Shown: positions 51,858 to 60,660, counted from the stretch's first letter. The stretch is DNA of 64,000 nucleotides from Myxococcales bacterium (GCA_016709545.1 JADJMO010000018.1:139586-203585), one strand, 5' to 3'. The notes: generated by a model from the sequence alone, not told the origin. Translations and numbers: made by a program.

Positions 51858-52613
51858 ATGATCGCAGACCCCGACGCCTTCGTCGCGCGCGCGCTCGCCG
51901 AGACCCACCGCGACCGGCCCCTGCTCACCATCGTGATGCCGGCCTACAACGAGGTGAAGACGCTGCGGTCGATCGTCGACGCCGTGCTGGCGGCGCCCGT
52001 CGCCTCCAAGGAGCTCGTCATCGTCGACGACGGATCCAAGGACGGCACACGCGACCTGCTGCAGGGCGAGATCGCGTCCCTCCCCGGGGTCCGCGTGGTG
52101 CTGCACCCGCACAACAAGGGCAAGGGCGCGGCGCTCCACACGGGGTTCCGCGAGGCCAAGGGGGACTACGTCCTCATCCAGGACGCCGACCTCGAGTACG
52201 ACCCGCACGAATACCCGAAGCTGCTCGCGCCGCTGATCCTCGACCAGGCCGACGTGGTGTTCGGCTCGCGGTTCCTCGGCGGCGGCGCGCACCGCGTGCT
52301 GTATTTCTGGCACTCGATCGCCAACGGCCTGCTCACGCTGGCGTCCAACGTGGTGACCGACCTGAACCTCACCGACATGGAGACCTGTTACAAGGTGTTC
52401 CGTCGCGAGATCCTGCAGTCGCTCGTGCTCGAGGAGGAGCGCTTCGGCTTCGAGCCCGAGGTGACCGCCAAGGTGGCGAGGCTCGGGGTCCGCGTCTACG
52501 AGACCCCCATCAGCTACCACGGTCGCACCTACGCCGAGGGCAAGAAGATCGGCCTCAAGGACGCGTTCCGGGCCATCTACTGCATCGGGAAATACGGCCT
52601 CCTGAAGCGCTGA
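51858..52613 (+). CDS. Family 2 glycosyltransferase (polyprenol-phosphate sugar synthase type)
   Basis: A 251-residue GT-A enzyme. It has T-I-V-M-P-A-Y-N-E, then V-I-V-D-D-G-S-K-D-G-T and the metal-binding D-A-D-L-E-Y-D-P, followed by V-F-G-S-R-F-L-G-G-G. Absence of a C-terminal membrane domain and the T-D-M-E-T-C-Y-K motif fit dolichyl/undecaprenyl-phosphate sugar synthases. It is divergent from the sugar operon by 74 bases and could supply lipid-linked sugar to it. Confidence 0.92.
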   Translation: MIADPDAFVARALAETHRDRPLLTIVMPAYNEVKTLRSIVDAVLAAPVASKELVIVDDGSKDGTRDLLQGEIASLPGVRVVLHPHNKGKGAALHTGFREAKGDYVLIQDADLEYDPHEYPKLLAPLILDQADVVFGSRFLGGGAHRVLYFWHSIANGLLTLASNVVTDLNLTDMETCYKVFRREILQSLVLEEERFGFEPEVTAKVARLGVRVYETPISYHGRTYAEGKKIGLKDAFRAIYCIGKYGLLKR

Positions 52614-52649
52614 CGCAACTCTCGCCGTGCTCCTGCCGACCCCTCGGGC

Positions 52650-53009
52650 ATGGACGACACCACGCTGACCGAGCCCGCGCTCGACCCCGATTGCACCGCG
52701 CCCCTCTCGTTCGACGCCCGCGACCTCGAGGACTCGACGGCACGGATCCCCGTCGAGCCGCTCGAGGTGCCATGGCGACCGACGCCGGCCTACCTGATCG
52801 AGGTGCGCCGTCCACGGGCCGCCCCGACGCTCCTCGCGATCCGCGCCACGCTGGCCGACGCGCAGTCGCTCGCGGAGGCCGTGCACCCCGGCGTCGCCGA
52901 GGTGGTCATCCACGAGGTGCCGTTGCCCTGTGACGCCGCCACGCTCGCCCGCCGCATGGGCGATCTGCGGACCTGGACCCGCGAGGGCCGGAGCTGGCGC
53001 CTCGGCTAG
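52650..53009 (+). CDS. Hypothetical protein
   Basis: A 119-residue acidic protein. It has no signal or membrane segment and starts M-D-D-T-T-L. A region of about 60 residues (Y-L-I-E-V-R-R-P-R-A-A-P to I-H-E-V-P-L-P) looks like a small alpha/beta fold. No family is recognised. It lies 36 bases beyond the glycosyltransferase. Confidence 0.5.
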   Translation: MDDTTLTEPALDPDCTAPLSFDARDLEDSTARIPVEPLEVPWRPTPAYLIEVRRPRAAPTLLAIRATLADAQSLAEAVHPGVAEVVIHEVPLPCDAATLARRMGDLRTWTREGRSWRLG

Positions 53010-53044
53010 ATGCGCTCGCTCTCCGACCCTGATACGAATGGAGC

Positions 53045-53521
53045 ATGCGGGGTGCAGCGCTCGGACTCGTCGCCCTCGGGGCGCTGGTCAGCTGTCGGAG
53101 CAACAAGACCTTCAAGACCAGCGTGGAGCTCACGCGGGTCTATCCGCTCGGGCGCGATCCGCGCGCGCCCACGCTGATGGACGTCGAGCTCCGCTACTCC
53201 GAGTGCCCGGGCGACGCGCGCAAGCTCGTGCGCGGCGACAAGGACTTCGCCAAGTGCGCCCTCGACAAGCTCAAGACGGGCATGAAGAACGTCAGCGTCG
53301 AGATCGTGCAGTCGTACAACTCGGAGCGCGGCAACTGGCGTGGCGACATCGTGAAGATCGGCGAGTGCGCCGTGAAGGCCGACTCCAAGGACGAGGCCAA
53401 CTACGAGCGCATCGAGGTGTGCTCCGAGCTCAAGATGACGGGGACGGCGGTGGGCGTGCACTGCGATCGCAAGCGCACCCCGGCGCTGGTCGAGAAGTGC
53501 CCCTGGCTGCGCCGCGACTGA
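53045..53521 (+). CDS. Small lipoprotein of unknown function
   Basis: A 158-residue protein with a lipoprotein signal (L-G-A-L-V-S-C, Cys17). The mature part is beta-rich and charged, with five Cys residues (S-E-C-P-G, K-C-A-L, G-E-C-A, E-V-C-S, H-C-D) and a short K-T-F-K-T-S-V-E-L. I do not recognise a domain. It is followed by a short tandem repeat and the convergent monooxygenase gene. Confidence 0.65.
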   Translation: MRGAALGLVALGALVSCRSNKTFKTSVELTRVYPLGRDPRAPTLMDVELRYSECPGDARKLVRGDKDFAKCALDKLKTGMKNVSVEIVQSYNSERGNWRGDIVKIGECAVKADSKDEANYERIEVCSELKMTGTAVGVHCDRKRTPALVEKCPWLRRD

Positions 53522-53570
53522 TCCGCCGAGGATGGGTCCGCCGAGGATGGGTCCGCCGAGGATGGGTCCG
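53522..53570. repeat. Three-copy 15-bp tandem repeat at a convergent junction
   Basis: Three perfect copies of TCCGCCGAGGATGGG (53522-53566) plus a five-base partial fill the gap between the two stops. No hairpin with a U-run is seen here. Confidence 0.9.
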
Positions 53571-53572
53571 CG

Positions 53573-55060
53573 CTAGCCCACGCTGCTCTCGCGCGCCATC
53601 GCGTCGGCGACCAGGCGCTCGTGCACCTCGGGAGAGATCTCCAGGGCGTGGGCGGCCTCACGGAGGGCCTTGTGCTCGTCGGAGGCGATGCGCCCGCTGG
53701 CCGCGGCCATGAGCACGCCTGCCTCGAGGACGCTCTCGCGGACGTGCATGGGACGGTCCTTGAACGGCTGCACGATCTCGCGGGTCATCTGGCGGCGGAC
53801 CTCGTCCTCGATCGCGGAGATCTCCTCGTCGGTGGCGAAGTGGCCGGACTCCTGGAGGCTGCCGCGCATGAACGTGCGCTCGGCCTCGTCGAACCGGCCG
53901 TCGACCTGGCCGATCTTCACGAGGAAACGCAGGAACTGGCGCGCTTCCTCGGTGAGCGGCGTGAGATCGGGGCGGTGCGAGACGAGCTGATCGAGCTCGG
54001 TGCCGCTGTCGAGCACGACCGCAGGGCGCGGCCACAGCGACGGCGCGAGCCGGTGGAGGACGCCGCGGAACGACGCCGCGAAACCGCTCCGCTTCTGGCC
54101 CGCGCTGGCGAGCGCCCAGCTCGACTTGTGCACGGACAGGACGCGCTCCTTGCGCAGGAGCTCGAACGCCGCGAGCGCGTGGGCGACGGTCTCGCTGCGA
54201 TCGAGCGCCACCTGGAGCGCCCGCCCGTCCTCGAAGGTCATCGCTGGATCCTGATCGAGGAGTGGGTGGAGCGGGTGCGCGGCGTTGCCGACGAGGAGCA
54301 CGGCACCCTCGGACCAGCGCGGGGCGATCTGCTCGACGAGGCCCTCGAGCACGAGGGTGTCGGCGAGCATGCCGTCGAACAGGCCCTTGGCTGGGGCCCC
54401 GACGGCCTCGCGGACCTCAGCGACCTCGACCTTGGACTTCGCCGACGCGAACACCGCGCGCACGAGGCGGAGACCGCCGCCGATCGGCACGTGCGTGAGC
54501 GTGACGCCGTTGCCGAGGATGCGCTCCGACGCGCGATCGGCGGGGTCGCCCTGGGCGAGGAAGCTCACCATCACGAAGGGCGCCTCGGTCACGGGCTGCT
54601 TCGGGAACGTGAGAGCACGCACGCGCGAGTGTGCGCCGTCGGCGGCGACGACGAGGTCGTAGTCCGCCTCGTCCCCATGGGTGACGCGCACCCCGGTCTC
54701 GACGGGCACGAGCTGGGTCACCGCGTGCTTCACCTGGACGTCGGCCACGGTGGCCAGGGTGCGCGTGAGCTCGTCGCGTCCGATCCCGACGATGCCGTGA
54801 TCGGGCTCCTCGCCGACCTTGGCGCCGAGGTGGTCCCGCACCGTCATCCCGGTCGACGAGACGCCGTGCTCGAGCACGTTGCCGGGCAGCAGCGACAGCA
54901 GGCGGACGCCGTTGCGGGCCACCACGACTCCCGCGGGGCGCGGGCCGTCCGGCTCCTCCGCGCGGGTGACCGAATACCCCGATTGCCGCAGGAAAGCCGC
55001 CACGGCCAGGCTCCCGACCCCACTGCCCACGACGAGTACCCGAACGCGTTCCCGGTCCAT
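53573..55060 (-). CDS. FAD-dependent monooxygenase fused to a TerB-like domain
   Basis: A 495-residue protein. The first 350 residues are a PHBH-fold flavoprotein: V-V-G-S-G-V-G-S-L-A (FAD), a central D-L-V-V-A-A-D-G-A-H-S-R and L-V-G-N-A-A-H-P-L-H-P. From about 375 on it has a helical TerB/DUF533-like domain (F-L-R-F-L-V-K-I-G-Q-V-D-G-R-F-D and V-L-M-A-A-A-S-G-R-I-A-S-D-E-H-K). The usual acidic metal-binding residues of TerB are at least partly present (D-G-x-x-D-E and S-D-E). The start is ATG 55060. It is divergent from the channel gene. Confidence 0.85.
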   Translation of the reverse strand: MDRERVRVLVVGSGVGSLAVAAFLRQSGYSVTRAEEPDGPRPAGVVVARNGVRLLSLLPGNVLEHGVSSTGMTVRDHLGAKVGEEPDHGIVGIGRDELTRTLATVADVQVKHAVTQLVPVETGVRVTHGDEADYDLVVAADGAHSRVRALTFPKQPVTEAPFVMVSFLAQGDPADRASERILGNGVTLTHVPIGGGLRLVRAVFASAKSKVEVAEVREAVGAPAKGLFDGMLADTLVLEGLVEQIAPRWSEGAVLLVGNAAHPLHPLLDQDPAMTFEDGRALQVALDRSETVAHALAAFELLRKERVLSVHKSSWALASAGQKRSGFAASFRGVLHRLAPSLWPRPAVVLDSGTELDQLVSHRPDLTPLTEEARQFLRFLVKIGQVDGRFDEAERTFMRGSLQESGHFATDEEISAIEDEVRRQMTREIVQPFKDRPMHVRESVLEAGVLMAAASGRIASDEHKALREAAHALEISPEVHERLVADAMARESSVG

Positions 55061-55151
55061 GATGCCCCATGCTTCCGGCCTCTCGCCGCCGACGCAATGG
55101 GATTCCTCCGTGCCGTCCCCAACGGCCTCGGGTTGCTCTATCGTGGCGGCA

Positions 55152-56402
55152 ATGCAGCGCCGGCTCTCGCCCTTCTCGTCGATGATGAACGTCGTCGCGA
55201 TGGTCGTCATCCTCGTCTTCGGTGGCTACATGTGGGCTCGCCGGGCCGAGTCCGCGCCGCTCGACGTCGGCGTGGCCGCGCCGCCCGGTGGCGCGCCTCC
55301 GATGGTGGGACCGAAGGGCTTCCCCTCCGTGAAGGCTTCCGGAGTGGCGTCGGTGGCGGCCTCGACCAGCGGAGCAGCGGCGAGCGCCAGCGGTGCGGCC
55401 AGTGCGTCCGGCGGAGACGATGCCGGCGTCGCGGCGGCTGCGAGCGCCGACGCAGGTCCCCCGATGCCGGTCGATCTCGCGATCGCGCCCGACGGTGGGG
55501 TCCCGTTCCACCCTCCCGTCAACGGGGTCCCCCCCACGTTCCGCTCGCCCTTCGCCAAGCCCGACGCCACCCCACCGGTCCGCATCAACGTCGCGCTCAC
55601 CCTCAACAGCGTCGACGACTATGACATCAAGACCGGCAAGTTCGCCGCCGACTTCTACCTGAGCCTCACGAGCGTCGAGCCCATGCCCGACCTCGATCTG
55701 CAGGTCGCCAACGGCGCCATCGACAAGAAGAGCGTCGTCGCCGATCGCCCCACCTTCAAGCTCTATCGCATCACCGGACAGTTCAAGTCGCCCGCCGATC
55801 TGCGCAAGTATCCGTTCGACGCGCAGGAGCTCAAGATCGTCCTCGAGGACGACCGCCGCGGCACCGACACGGTGCGCCTCGTCGTCGACAAGGAGCGCAC
55901 CACCCTCGGGCGCGGCTTCCGCGCCGTCGGCTGGCAGGTGTCGTTCGTCCAGGCGCGCGCGCTCGGCATCGTGCACGGGTCGCGCTTCGAAGGCGACGAC
56001 CTCTACTACGGCCGCTACGTGTTCTCGCTCGGGCTCGAGCGGTTCGCCACGAGCGCCATCTTCAAGGTGTTCGTCCCGGCGTTCGTCATCGTGCTCATCG
56101 CCCTCCTCGGCATGTGGGTGCCGCCCGAGGAGATGGAGGTCCGCTCCAACGCGGGCGCCCCGATGCTGGCGGGCGCGGTGCTGTTCCACTTCTCGTTGAT
56201 GCAGGAGCTCCCGGCCACGAGCTACATGACCCGCGCCGACAAGCTGATGCTCGGCGTCTACATCTCGCTCCTGCTCGGGATGATCTCCACCTGGTGGATG
56301 TTCACCGTGAAGGAACAGCACGTGCGCCGCGTCTTCCACGTGGCCCGCACCCTGGTCCCCGTCTTGACCGTCGTCGTCATGGGCCTCGCCTGCGTGGCTT
56401 GA
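55152..56402 (+). CDS. Pentameric ligand-gated ion channel homologue (Cys-loop family)
   Basis: A 416-residue protein. An extra N-terminal membrane helix (about 11-28) and a Ser/Ala/Gly-rich linker to residue 140 precede the ligand-binding beta domain (about 143-300). That domain holds the family signature L-R-K-Y-P-F-D-A-Q (217-225), without the Cys pair as usual in prokaryotes. M1 is about 303-323, M2 about 331-353 with L-P-A-T-S-Y-M-T-R-A-D-K after it, M3 about 362-384 and M4 about 393-416. M1 keeps the conserved Pro. This should form a pentameric channel. The ligand is unknown. Confidence 0.88.
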   Translation: MQRRLSPFSSMMNVVAMVVILVFGGYMWARRAESAPLDVGVAAPPGGAPPMVGPKGFPSVKASGVASVAASTSGAAASASGAASASGGDDAGVAAAASADAGPPMPVDLAIAPDGGVPFHPPVNGVPPTFRSPFAKPDATPPVRINVALTLNSVDDYDIKTGKFAADFYLSLTSVEPMPDLDLQVANGAIDKKSVVADRPTFKLYRITGQFKSPADLRKYPFDAQELKIVLEDDRRGTDTVRLVVDKERTTLGRGFRAVGWQVSFVQARALGIVHGSRFEGDDLYYGRYVFSLGLERFATSAIFKVFVPAFVIVLIALLGMWVPPEEMEVRSNAGAPMLAGAVLFHFSLMQELPATSYMTRADKLMLGVYISLLLGMISTWWMFTVKEQHVRRVFHVARTLVPVLTVVVMGLACVA

Positions 56403-56408
56403 CTGGCT

Positions 56409-56430
56409 AAGGGGGGCTCACGCCCCCCTT
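56409..56430. terminator. Hairpin (left terminal) with nine-base stem
   Basis: AAGGGGGGC-TCAC-GCCCCCCTT is a perfect nine-base stem with a four-base loop seven bases beyond the channel stop. On the minus strand its loop reads GTGA, a GNRA tetraloop. It may end channel transcription. Confidence 0.6.
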
Positions 56431-56976
56431 GGGGTCGGCCGCCGCGCCGCTCCTCCGGCCTGCGGCCTACGTCGCGTCGCAGACCGCCGACCACCCCCGT
56501 GCGGCGCTTCGCGCCGGGAGTGGGGGCGCCTCGTCCGCGCCGCTCCTCCGCCCCTGCGGGCCTCGTCGCGTCGCAGACCGCCCCTTGCGGCGCTCCGCGC
56601 CGGGAGGGGGCGTCGTCTGCGTCGCGTCCTCCACCCCCTGCGGGCGCTCCGCGCCGCGACCACCCCCGTGGGAGGCGCGCTCGGCTGCCGGCGCCGTGCG
56701 GGGTGACGGCGGTCGAAGACCTGTGGCGAGCCACAGCACCTTCCAGGGGGCTCCGGCCGAGCGGGGAGCCTCGCCTCGGCGGGCGGGGTGACGGCGGTCG
56801 AAGGCGCGAAGCGACCACACCTCTGCGGGGCGGACAGCGCGGAGCGCCTGGCGGTCGCGGTGCGACCGGGCGCGAAGCGCCGGGCAGGACAGGGTAGGTG
56901 GGCGGTCAGCGACTCCCCGCGCGCAGGCCGAGGGGGAGGGCGGCGGCCGACCTCCAGGGGGGCGTGAGCCCCCCCC
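56411..56976. repeat. MITE-like element with about 36-bp terminal inverted repeats
   Basis: The left end 56411-56445 and the reverse complement of the right end 56941-56976 match at about 33 of 35 positions (shared blocks GGGGGGCTCACGCCCCCCT and GGTCGGCCGCCGC). Weaker similarity continues inward to CGGCCTGCG. Between them lie imperfect direct repeats (for example GTCGCGTCGCAGACCGCC at 56471-56488 and 56565-56582). No transposase is encoded. The right-end module recurs at 18260-18341. Confidence 0.65.
56957..56974. terminator. Hairpin (right terminal) with GNRA loop
   Basis: GGGGGGC-GTGA-GCCCCCC is a perfect seven-base stem with a GTGA loop on the plus strand, eight bases beyond the nuoI stop. 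It mirrors the left-end hairpin and may end nuo transcription. Confidence 0.55.
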
Positions 56977-56982
56977 AGCAAC

Positions 56983-57643
56983 TCAGTGCTTGCCGAGGCG
57001 GGTGACGCCGGGGTGGCCTTCTTCGCCGGGCTCGTGGCGGGGGTTCTGGCTCTGCTGGGTGCCGTCGTGCGACTGGAACGACATCAGGATCGTCTTGCCG
57101 TAGACGAACTGGTCGCGCGAGTCGTAGGGCACGGGGTGGATGCCGGTGTCCATGCGGATGGCGTCGCACGGGCAGGCCTCGACGCAGTAGCCGCAGAAGA
57201 TGCAGCGGAGCTCGTCGATGACGAACTTGACGGGGAAGCGCTCGTAGCCGCGGCGCTTGTCGCCCTCGCCGTACTTCACCGGCCTCGATGTAGATGCACT
57301 GCGCGGGGCAGGCGGTCGAGCAGCAGAGGCAGGCGACGCAGCGGGGCGAGCCGTCGTCGCGCAGGGTGAGGCGGTGCACGCCGCGGAAGCGCTCGGGGTA
57401 GACCTTCTTCTGCTCCGGGTAGTCGAGGGTCGTGACGCCCTCGGCCAGCGGGTCGGTCACCGCGTCGGGCCGCTCGCCGCGGATCATCGCCTTGGTGTTG
57501 CGGAAGAAGTGGCCGGTGGTGATGCCGAGGCCCTTGACGACCTCGGTCACGTAGCTCTTCTCGAGCGCCGTCATCTCGGGGCGCGAGACGGGCTTTCCCT
57601 TCACGCGATCGTAGGGGAACTTGCCGACGAGGGGTTGCGCCAT
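56983..57643 (-). CDS. nuoI: NADH-quinone oxidoreductase subunit I, apparently frameshifted
   Basis: Complex I subunit carrying clusters N6a and N6b. It starts ATG 57643 and has the first ferredoxin motif C-V-A-C-L-C-C-S-T-A-C-P. The frame shifts near 57280, then continues as V-K-Y-G-E-G-D-K-R-R-G-Y-E-R-F-P-V-K-F to the second motif C-I-F-C-G-Y-C-V-E-A-C-P and TGA 56983. The net shift equals one extra or two missing bases, near I-Y-I-E-A-G. About 220 residues in all, with an N-terminal extension. It is the last visible nuo gene; no nuoJ follows. Confidence 0.9.
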
Positions 57644-57651
57644 GGGTGCTC

Positions 57652-59004
57652 TCAGGCCTCCGCCTCGTCACGCAGCATCTTGCGCGGACGGGGCAGGACG
57701 GTGAACGAGATGTGCTTGGAGGGGGTGAGGAGGCCGTAGATGGCCCAGAGGGGGAGGGCGATCATCGTGAACAGCATGAGCGCGTTGGAGAGATCGGCGG
57801 CGACCTTGAGGGCGGTGTGCACGTTCTCGCCGGCGCGGTCGATGCCGAGCAGGATGACCCCGGTGAGGAAGATGTTCACGAGGCAGGCGGGCAGCAGCAT
57901 GCGCCAGCCGAGCTTCATGAGCTGGTCGTAGCGGAAGCGGGGCAAGGTCCAGCGGATGAACACCTGGGCCCAGGTGACGACCGTGGTCTTGACGAAGAAG
58001 GTGCCGAGCTGCAGCAGCGTGACGACGATGTGCGGCAGACCCTTGTGGAAGAGCACCTCGTCGCCGATCGCGAGGGTGAAGCCGTCGCGGTGCAGGAACG
58101 GCACGTTGTAGCCGCCGAGGAAGAAGGCGACGAGCAACCCCGAGAGCACGATCATCTCGATGTACTCGCCGGTGTAGAACATGCCGAACTTCATGCCGGA
58201 GTACTCGACGAGGTAGCCCGCGGCGATCTCCGACTCGCCCTCGGGCTGGTCGAACGGCGTGCGCTTGCCCTCGGCGAGCGAGGCGGTGAAGAACAGCAAG
58301 AAGCCGAGCGGCTGCACGAAGATGCCCCAGGCGTTCGCGTCCTGCCAGCGGGCGATGTCGTCGAGGCGGAGGCTGCCGAAGGTCATGAGGCAGCCGATGA
58401 TCGAGAGGCCCATGGCCACCTCGTACGAGATCAGCTGCGAGGCCGCGCGGAGGCCGCCGAGGAGCGAGTACTTGTTGTCGCTGGACCAGCCCGCGATCGT
58501 CGCGCCGATGATGCCCATGCCGGCGAGCGCGAAGACGAACAGGATGCCGACGTTGAGGTCGGCGACCATCATGGGGACCGGCGGCAGCGACTTGGGGCCG
58601 CTCATCGCGCAGGTGCCGAACCGGGGGACCTCGGCCCAGAAGCTGTGACGCAGGGTCTCCGGGCAGAGCGTGTCGGCGAACGGCGCGATCGCGAGGAGGC
58701 AGATCGGCGGGAACATCGAGAGGATCGGCGCGAGGCCGTGCAGGACCTTGTCGGCGTTCGGCGGGACGAAGTCGGCCTTGAAGAAGAACTTCAGGGCGTC
58801 GGCCACCGGGTGGAACAGGCCACCCGCGGTGATGTTCTTGCCGAAGATCCGCAGGTTCGCGCGGTTCGGGCCGATGCGGTCCTGCATCATGGCCATCTGA
58901 CGGCGCTCGACCAGCGTGAGCGGTCCGGCGAGGCCGAGCGCGAAGCCGACCACGATCAGGATCTTCACCGCGGCGGCGAGGAGGAGGAAGGTCTGCTGGG
59001 ACAT
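57652..59004 (-). CDS. nuoH: NADH-quinone oxidoreductase subunit H
   Basis: Membrane subunit forming the quinone chamber and first proton channel. The 450-residue protein has M-Q-D-R-I-G-P-N-R-A-N, G-W-S-S-D-N-K-Y-S-L-L-G-G-L-R-A-A-S-Q, F-D-Q-P-E-G-E-S-E-I-A-A-G and Y-S-G-M-K-F. The end P-R-F-R-Y-D-Q-L-M-K-L-G-W is intact. It is longer than E. coli NuoH (325), with an insertion near 100-145 (P-E-T-L-R-H-S-F-W). It begins two bases after nuoG ends. Confidence 0.96.
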   Translation of the reverse strand: MSQQTFLLLAAAVKILIVVGFALGLAGPLTLVERRQMAMMQDRIGPNRANLRIFGKNITAGGLFHPVADALKFFFKADFVPPNADKVLHGLAPILSMFPPICLLAIAPFADTLCPETLRHSFWAEVPRFGTCAMSGPKSLPPVPMMVADLNVGILFVFALAGMGIIGATIAGWSSDNKYSLLGGLRAASQLISYEVAMGLSIIGCLMTFGSLRLDDIARWQDANAWGIFVQPLGFLLFFTASLAEGKRTPFDQPEGESEIAAGYLVEYSGMKFGMFYTGEYIEMIVLSGLLVAFFLGGYNVPFLHRDGFTLAIGDEVLFHKGLPHIVVTLLQLGTFFVKTTVVTWAQVFIRWTLPRFRYDQLMKLGWRMLLPACLVNIFLTGVILLGIDRAGENVHTALKVAADLSNALMLFTMIALPLWAIYGLLTPSKHISFTVLPRPRKMLRDEAEA

Positions 59005-59006
59005 GG

Positions 59007-60639
59007 CTACTCCGCGGCCCCGGCCGAGGCCGTGGCGTCGGTCGTGGCTTCGGCCTTCTTCGTTTTCTGCGTGACGAGGCTGCTCTCCGGCATGGCCGCG
59101 CGCAGCTGCTTGAGCGTGGTGAACCCGAGGTCGATCCCGGCGGCCTTGGCGAGGTGGACGACGACCTCCCAGCCAGCCAGCCCGTCGCCGGCCGGGCGGG
59201 GACCCGCGGCGAACGCCTGCGCGAGGCCGTTCTTGTTGGTGAAGGTGCCGTCCTGCTCCGCCCACGAGGCCGCGGGGAGCAGCACGTCGGCGAGCTCCGT
59301 GAGCGGGCCCTCGTTGGAGGCCACCGCGATGCCCTTGGCGCGCCCGAGCGAGCCGATGGTCATCGAGTCGATGTCGGCCCAGCCGCCGAGGGCGACCAGG
59401 AGCTGGATCTGCGCGCCCACCACCGGCTCGACGAGGTCGGCCATGGGCTTGATCGGCAGCTCACCCGCGGCCGCGGTGGCGCCGCGCGTGTTCGGGTTGT
59501 GGTCCTTGTCGCGCAGGATCTCGTCGCCGTCCCACTCGGGCAGCTTGGCGACGTAGAGCTCCTTGGCGCCGAGCTTCTTCGCCAGGGTGGCGAGGGCGAA
59601 GTTGTCCTCGCTCGCGCGCTGCGCCGAGAGGATGAAGGCGATCTTGCCCTTGGCGGCGCGCAGCAGGTCGGCCGCGGAAGCGGCGCCTTGACCGGCGTGA
59701 CCTGCTCGCGGGAGTTCTTCCGGCCGACGCTCGCGCGGTGACGCGGTCCTGCTGGACGCGACGGTGGCTGAGGATGCCGTCGTCGCACATCCAGTACTTG
59801 TTGACGTCGGTGTTGTCGCGGGGCCGCAGGCGCGGGACCTCGCCGGTGCGCGGGTCGTAGTCGAGCCAGGCGTTGCAGCCGGTGGCGCAGCCCGGGCAGA
59901 TGGTCTTCGACTTGCGCAGGAACCACACGCGCGCCTTGAAGCGGAAGTCGCGCGTGGTGAGCGCGCCGACCGGGCAGACGTGGTCGACCATCATCGTGTA
60001 GTGGCCCTCGAGCTTGCGCCCGGCGGCCAGCACGATCTCGCTCAGGTTGCCGCGCTCGCGCTTCTCGAGGACCGCGTCGCCCGCGACCTCCTCCATGAAG
60101 CGGACGCAGCGCGTGCACACGATGCAGCGCTCGGCGTCGTAGACGATGGTGTCGCCGAAGATGACGGCCTTGGGCTTGTGGACCGGCTCGTCGAGCATGC
60201 GCTTGCTGGTCTTCTGGTTCTCGAGCCAGTAGTCCTGCAGCTTGCACTCGCCGGCCTGGTCGCAGATCGGGCAGTCGACCGGGTGGTTCACGAGAAGGAG
60301 CTCCTGCACGCTCTTGCGCGCGAGGGCCACGTGGGGCGAGCTGTCGCTCTTGACCTCCATACCCTCCACGCACTCGGCCTGGCAGGCGGGCTCGAGCTTG
60401 GGCTTCTTCTGCGGGACGTAGGCCTTCTTCTCCTCGTCCCACGCCAGCACGTCGAGCATCAGCTGGCGGCCACCGGGGCGGCTCACCTCGACGAGGCACA
60501 TGCGACAGTTGGCGGCGACCGAGAGGCCGGGGTGCCAGCAGTAGTGAGGGATCTCGATGCCCTGCCTGTCGGCAGCGCGGATGATCGAGTCACCCTTCTC
60601 GAAGGGAATTTCCCTGCCGTCGATCTTGATTACCGGCAT
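59007..60639 (-). CDS. nuoG: NADH-quinone oxidoreductase subunit G (short form), apparently frameshifted
   Basis: Peripheral complex I subunit carrying Fe-S clusters. The 2Fe-2S ferredoxin domain has C-W-H-P-G-L-S-V-A-A-N-C-R-M-C. The H-x-x-x-C motif and C-P-I-C-D-Q-A-G-E-C follow, then C-I-V-C-T-R-C-V-R-F and C-P-G-C-A-T-G-C. Two single bases appear lost, near 59738 (restoring D-R-V-T-R-A-S-V-G-R-K-N) and near 59688 (restoring Q-G-A-A-S-A-A-D-L-L). The corrected length is about 544 residues, lacking much of the molybdopterin-like domain. It begins 21 bases after nuoD ends. Confidence 0.9.
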
Positions 60640-60660
60640 CTGATTCTGGTGCGGCCCGCG

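Larger units (their letters stand above)
56403..56982. other. Non-coding repeat-rich intergenic region
   Basis: 580 bases between the convergent channel and nuoI genes. Open frames on both strands here are repetitive, Arg/Pro/Gly-rich and unlike proteins. The region holds a MITE-like element with terminal inverted repeats, internal direct repeats and hairpins, each listed separately. Confidence 0.75.

Noticed and set aside
56445..56660. Direct repeats considered as a CRISPR array
   Set aside because: Copies are imperfect, about 94 bases apart, GC-rich throughout, with spacers that are themselves repetitive and no cas genes nearby.
56429..56818. Possible small genes in the repeat region
   Set aside because: The translations are near-palindromic, Arg/Pro/Ala-rich and made of the same repeats in every frame; no start signal or conserved domain.
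56411..56976. Insertion sequence
   Set aside because: No transposase frame and no clear target duplication could be seen; only the terminal inverted repeats support mobility.
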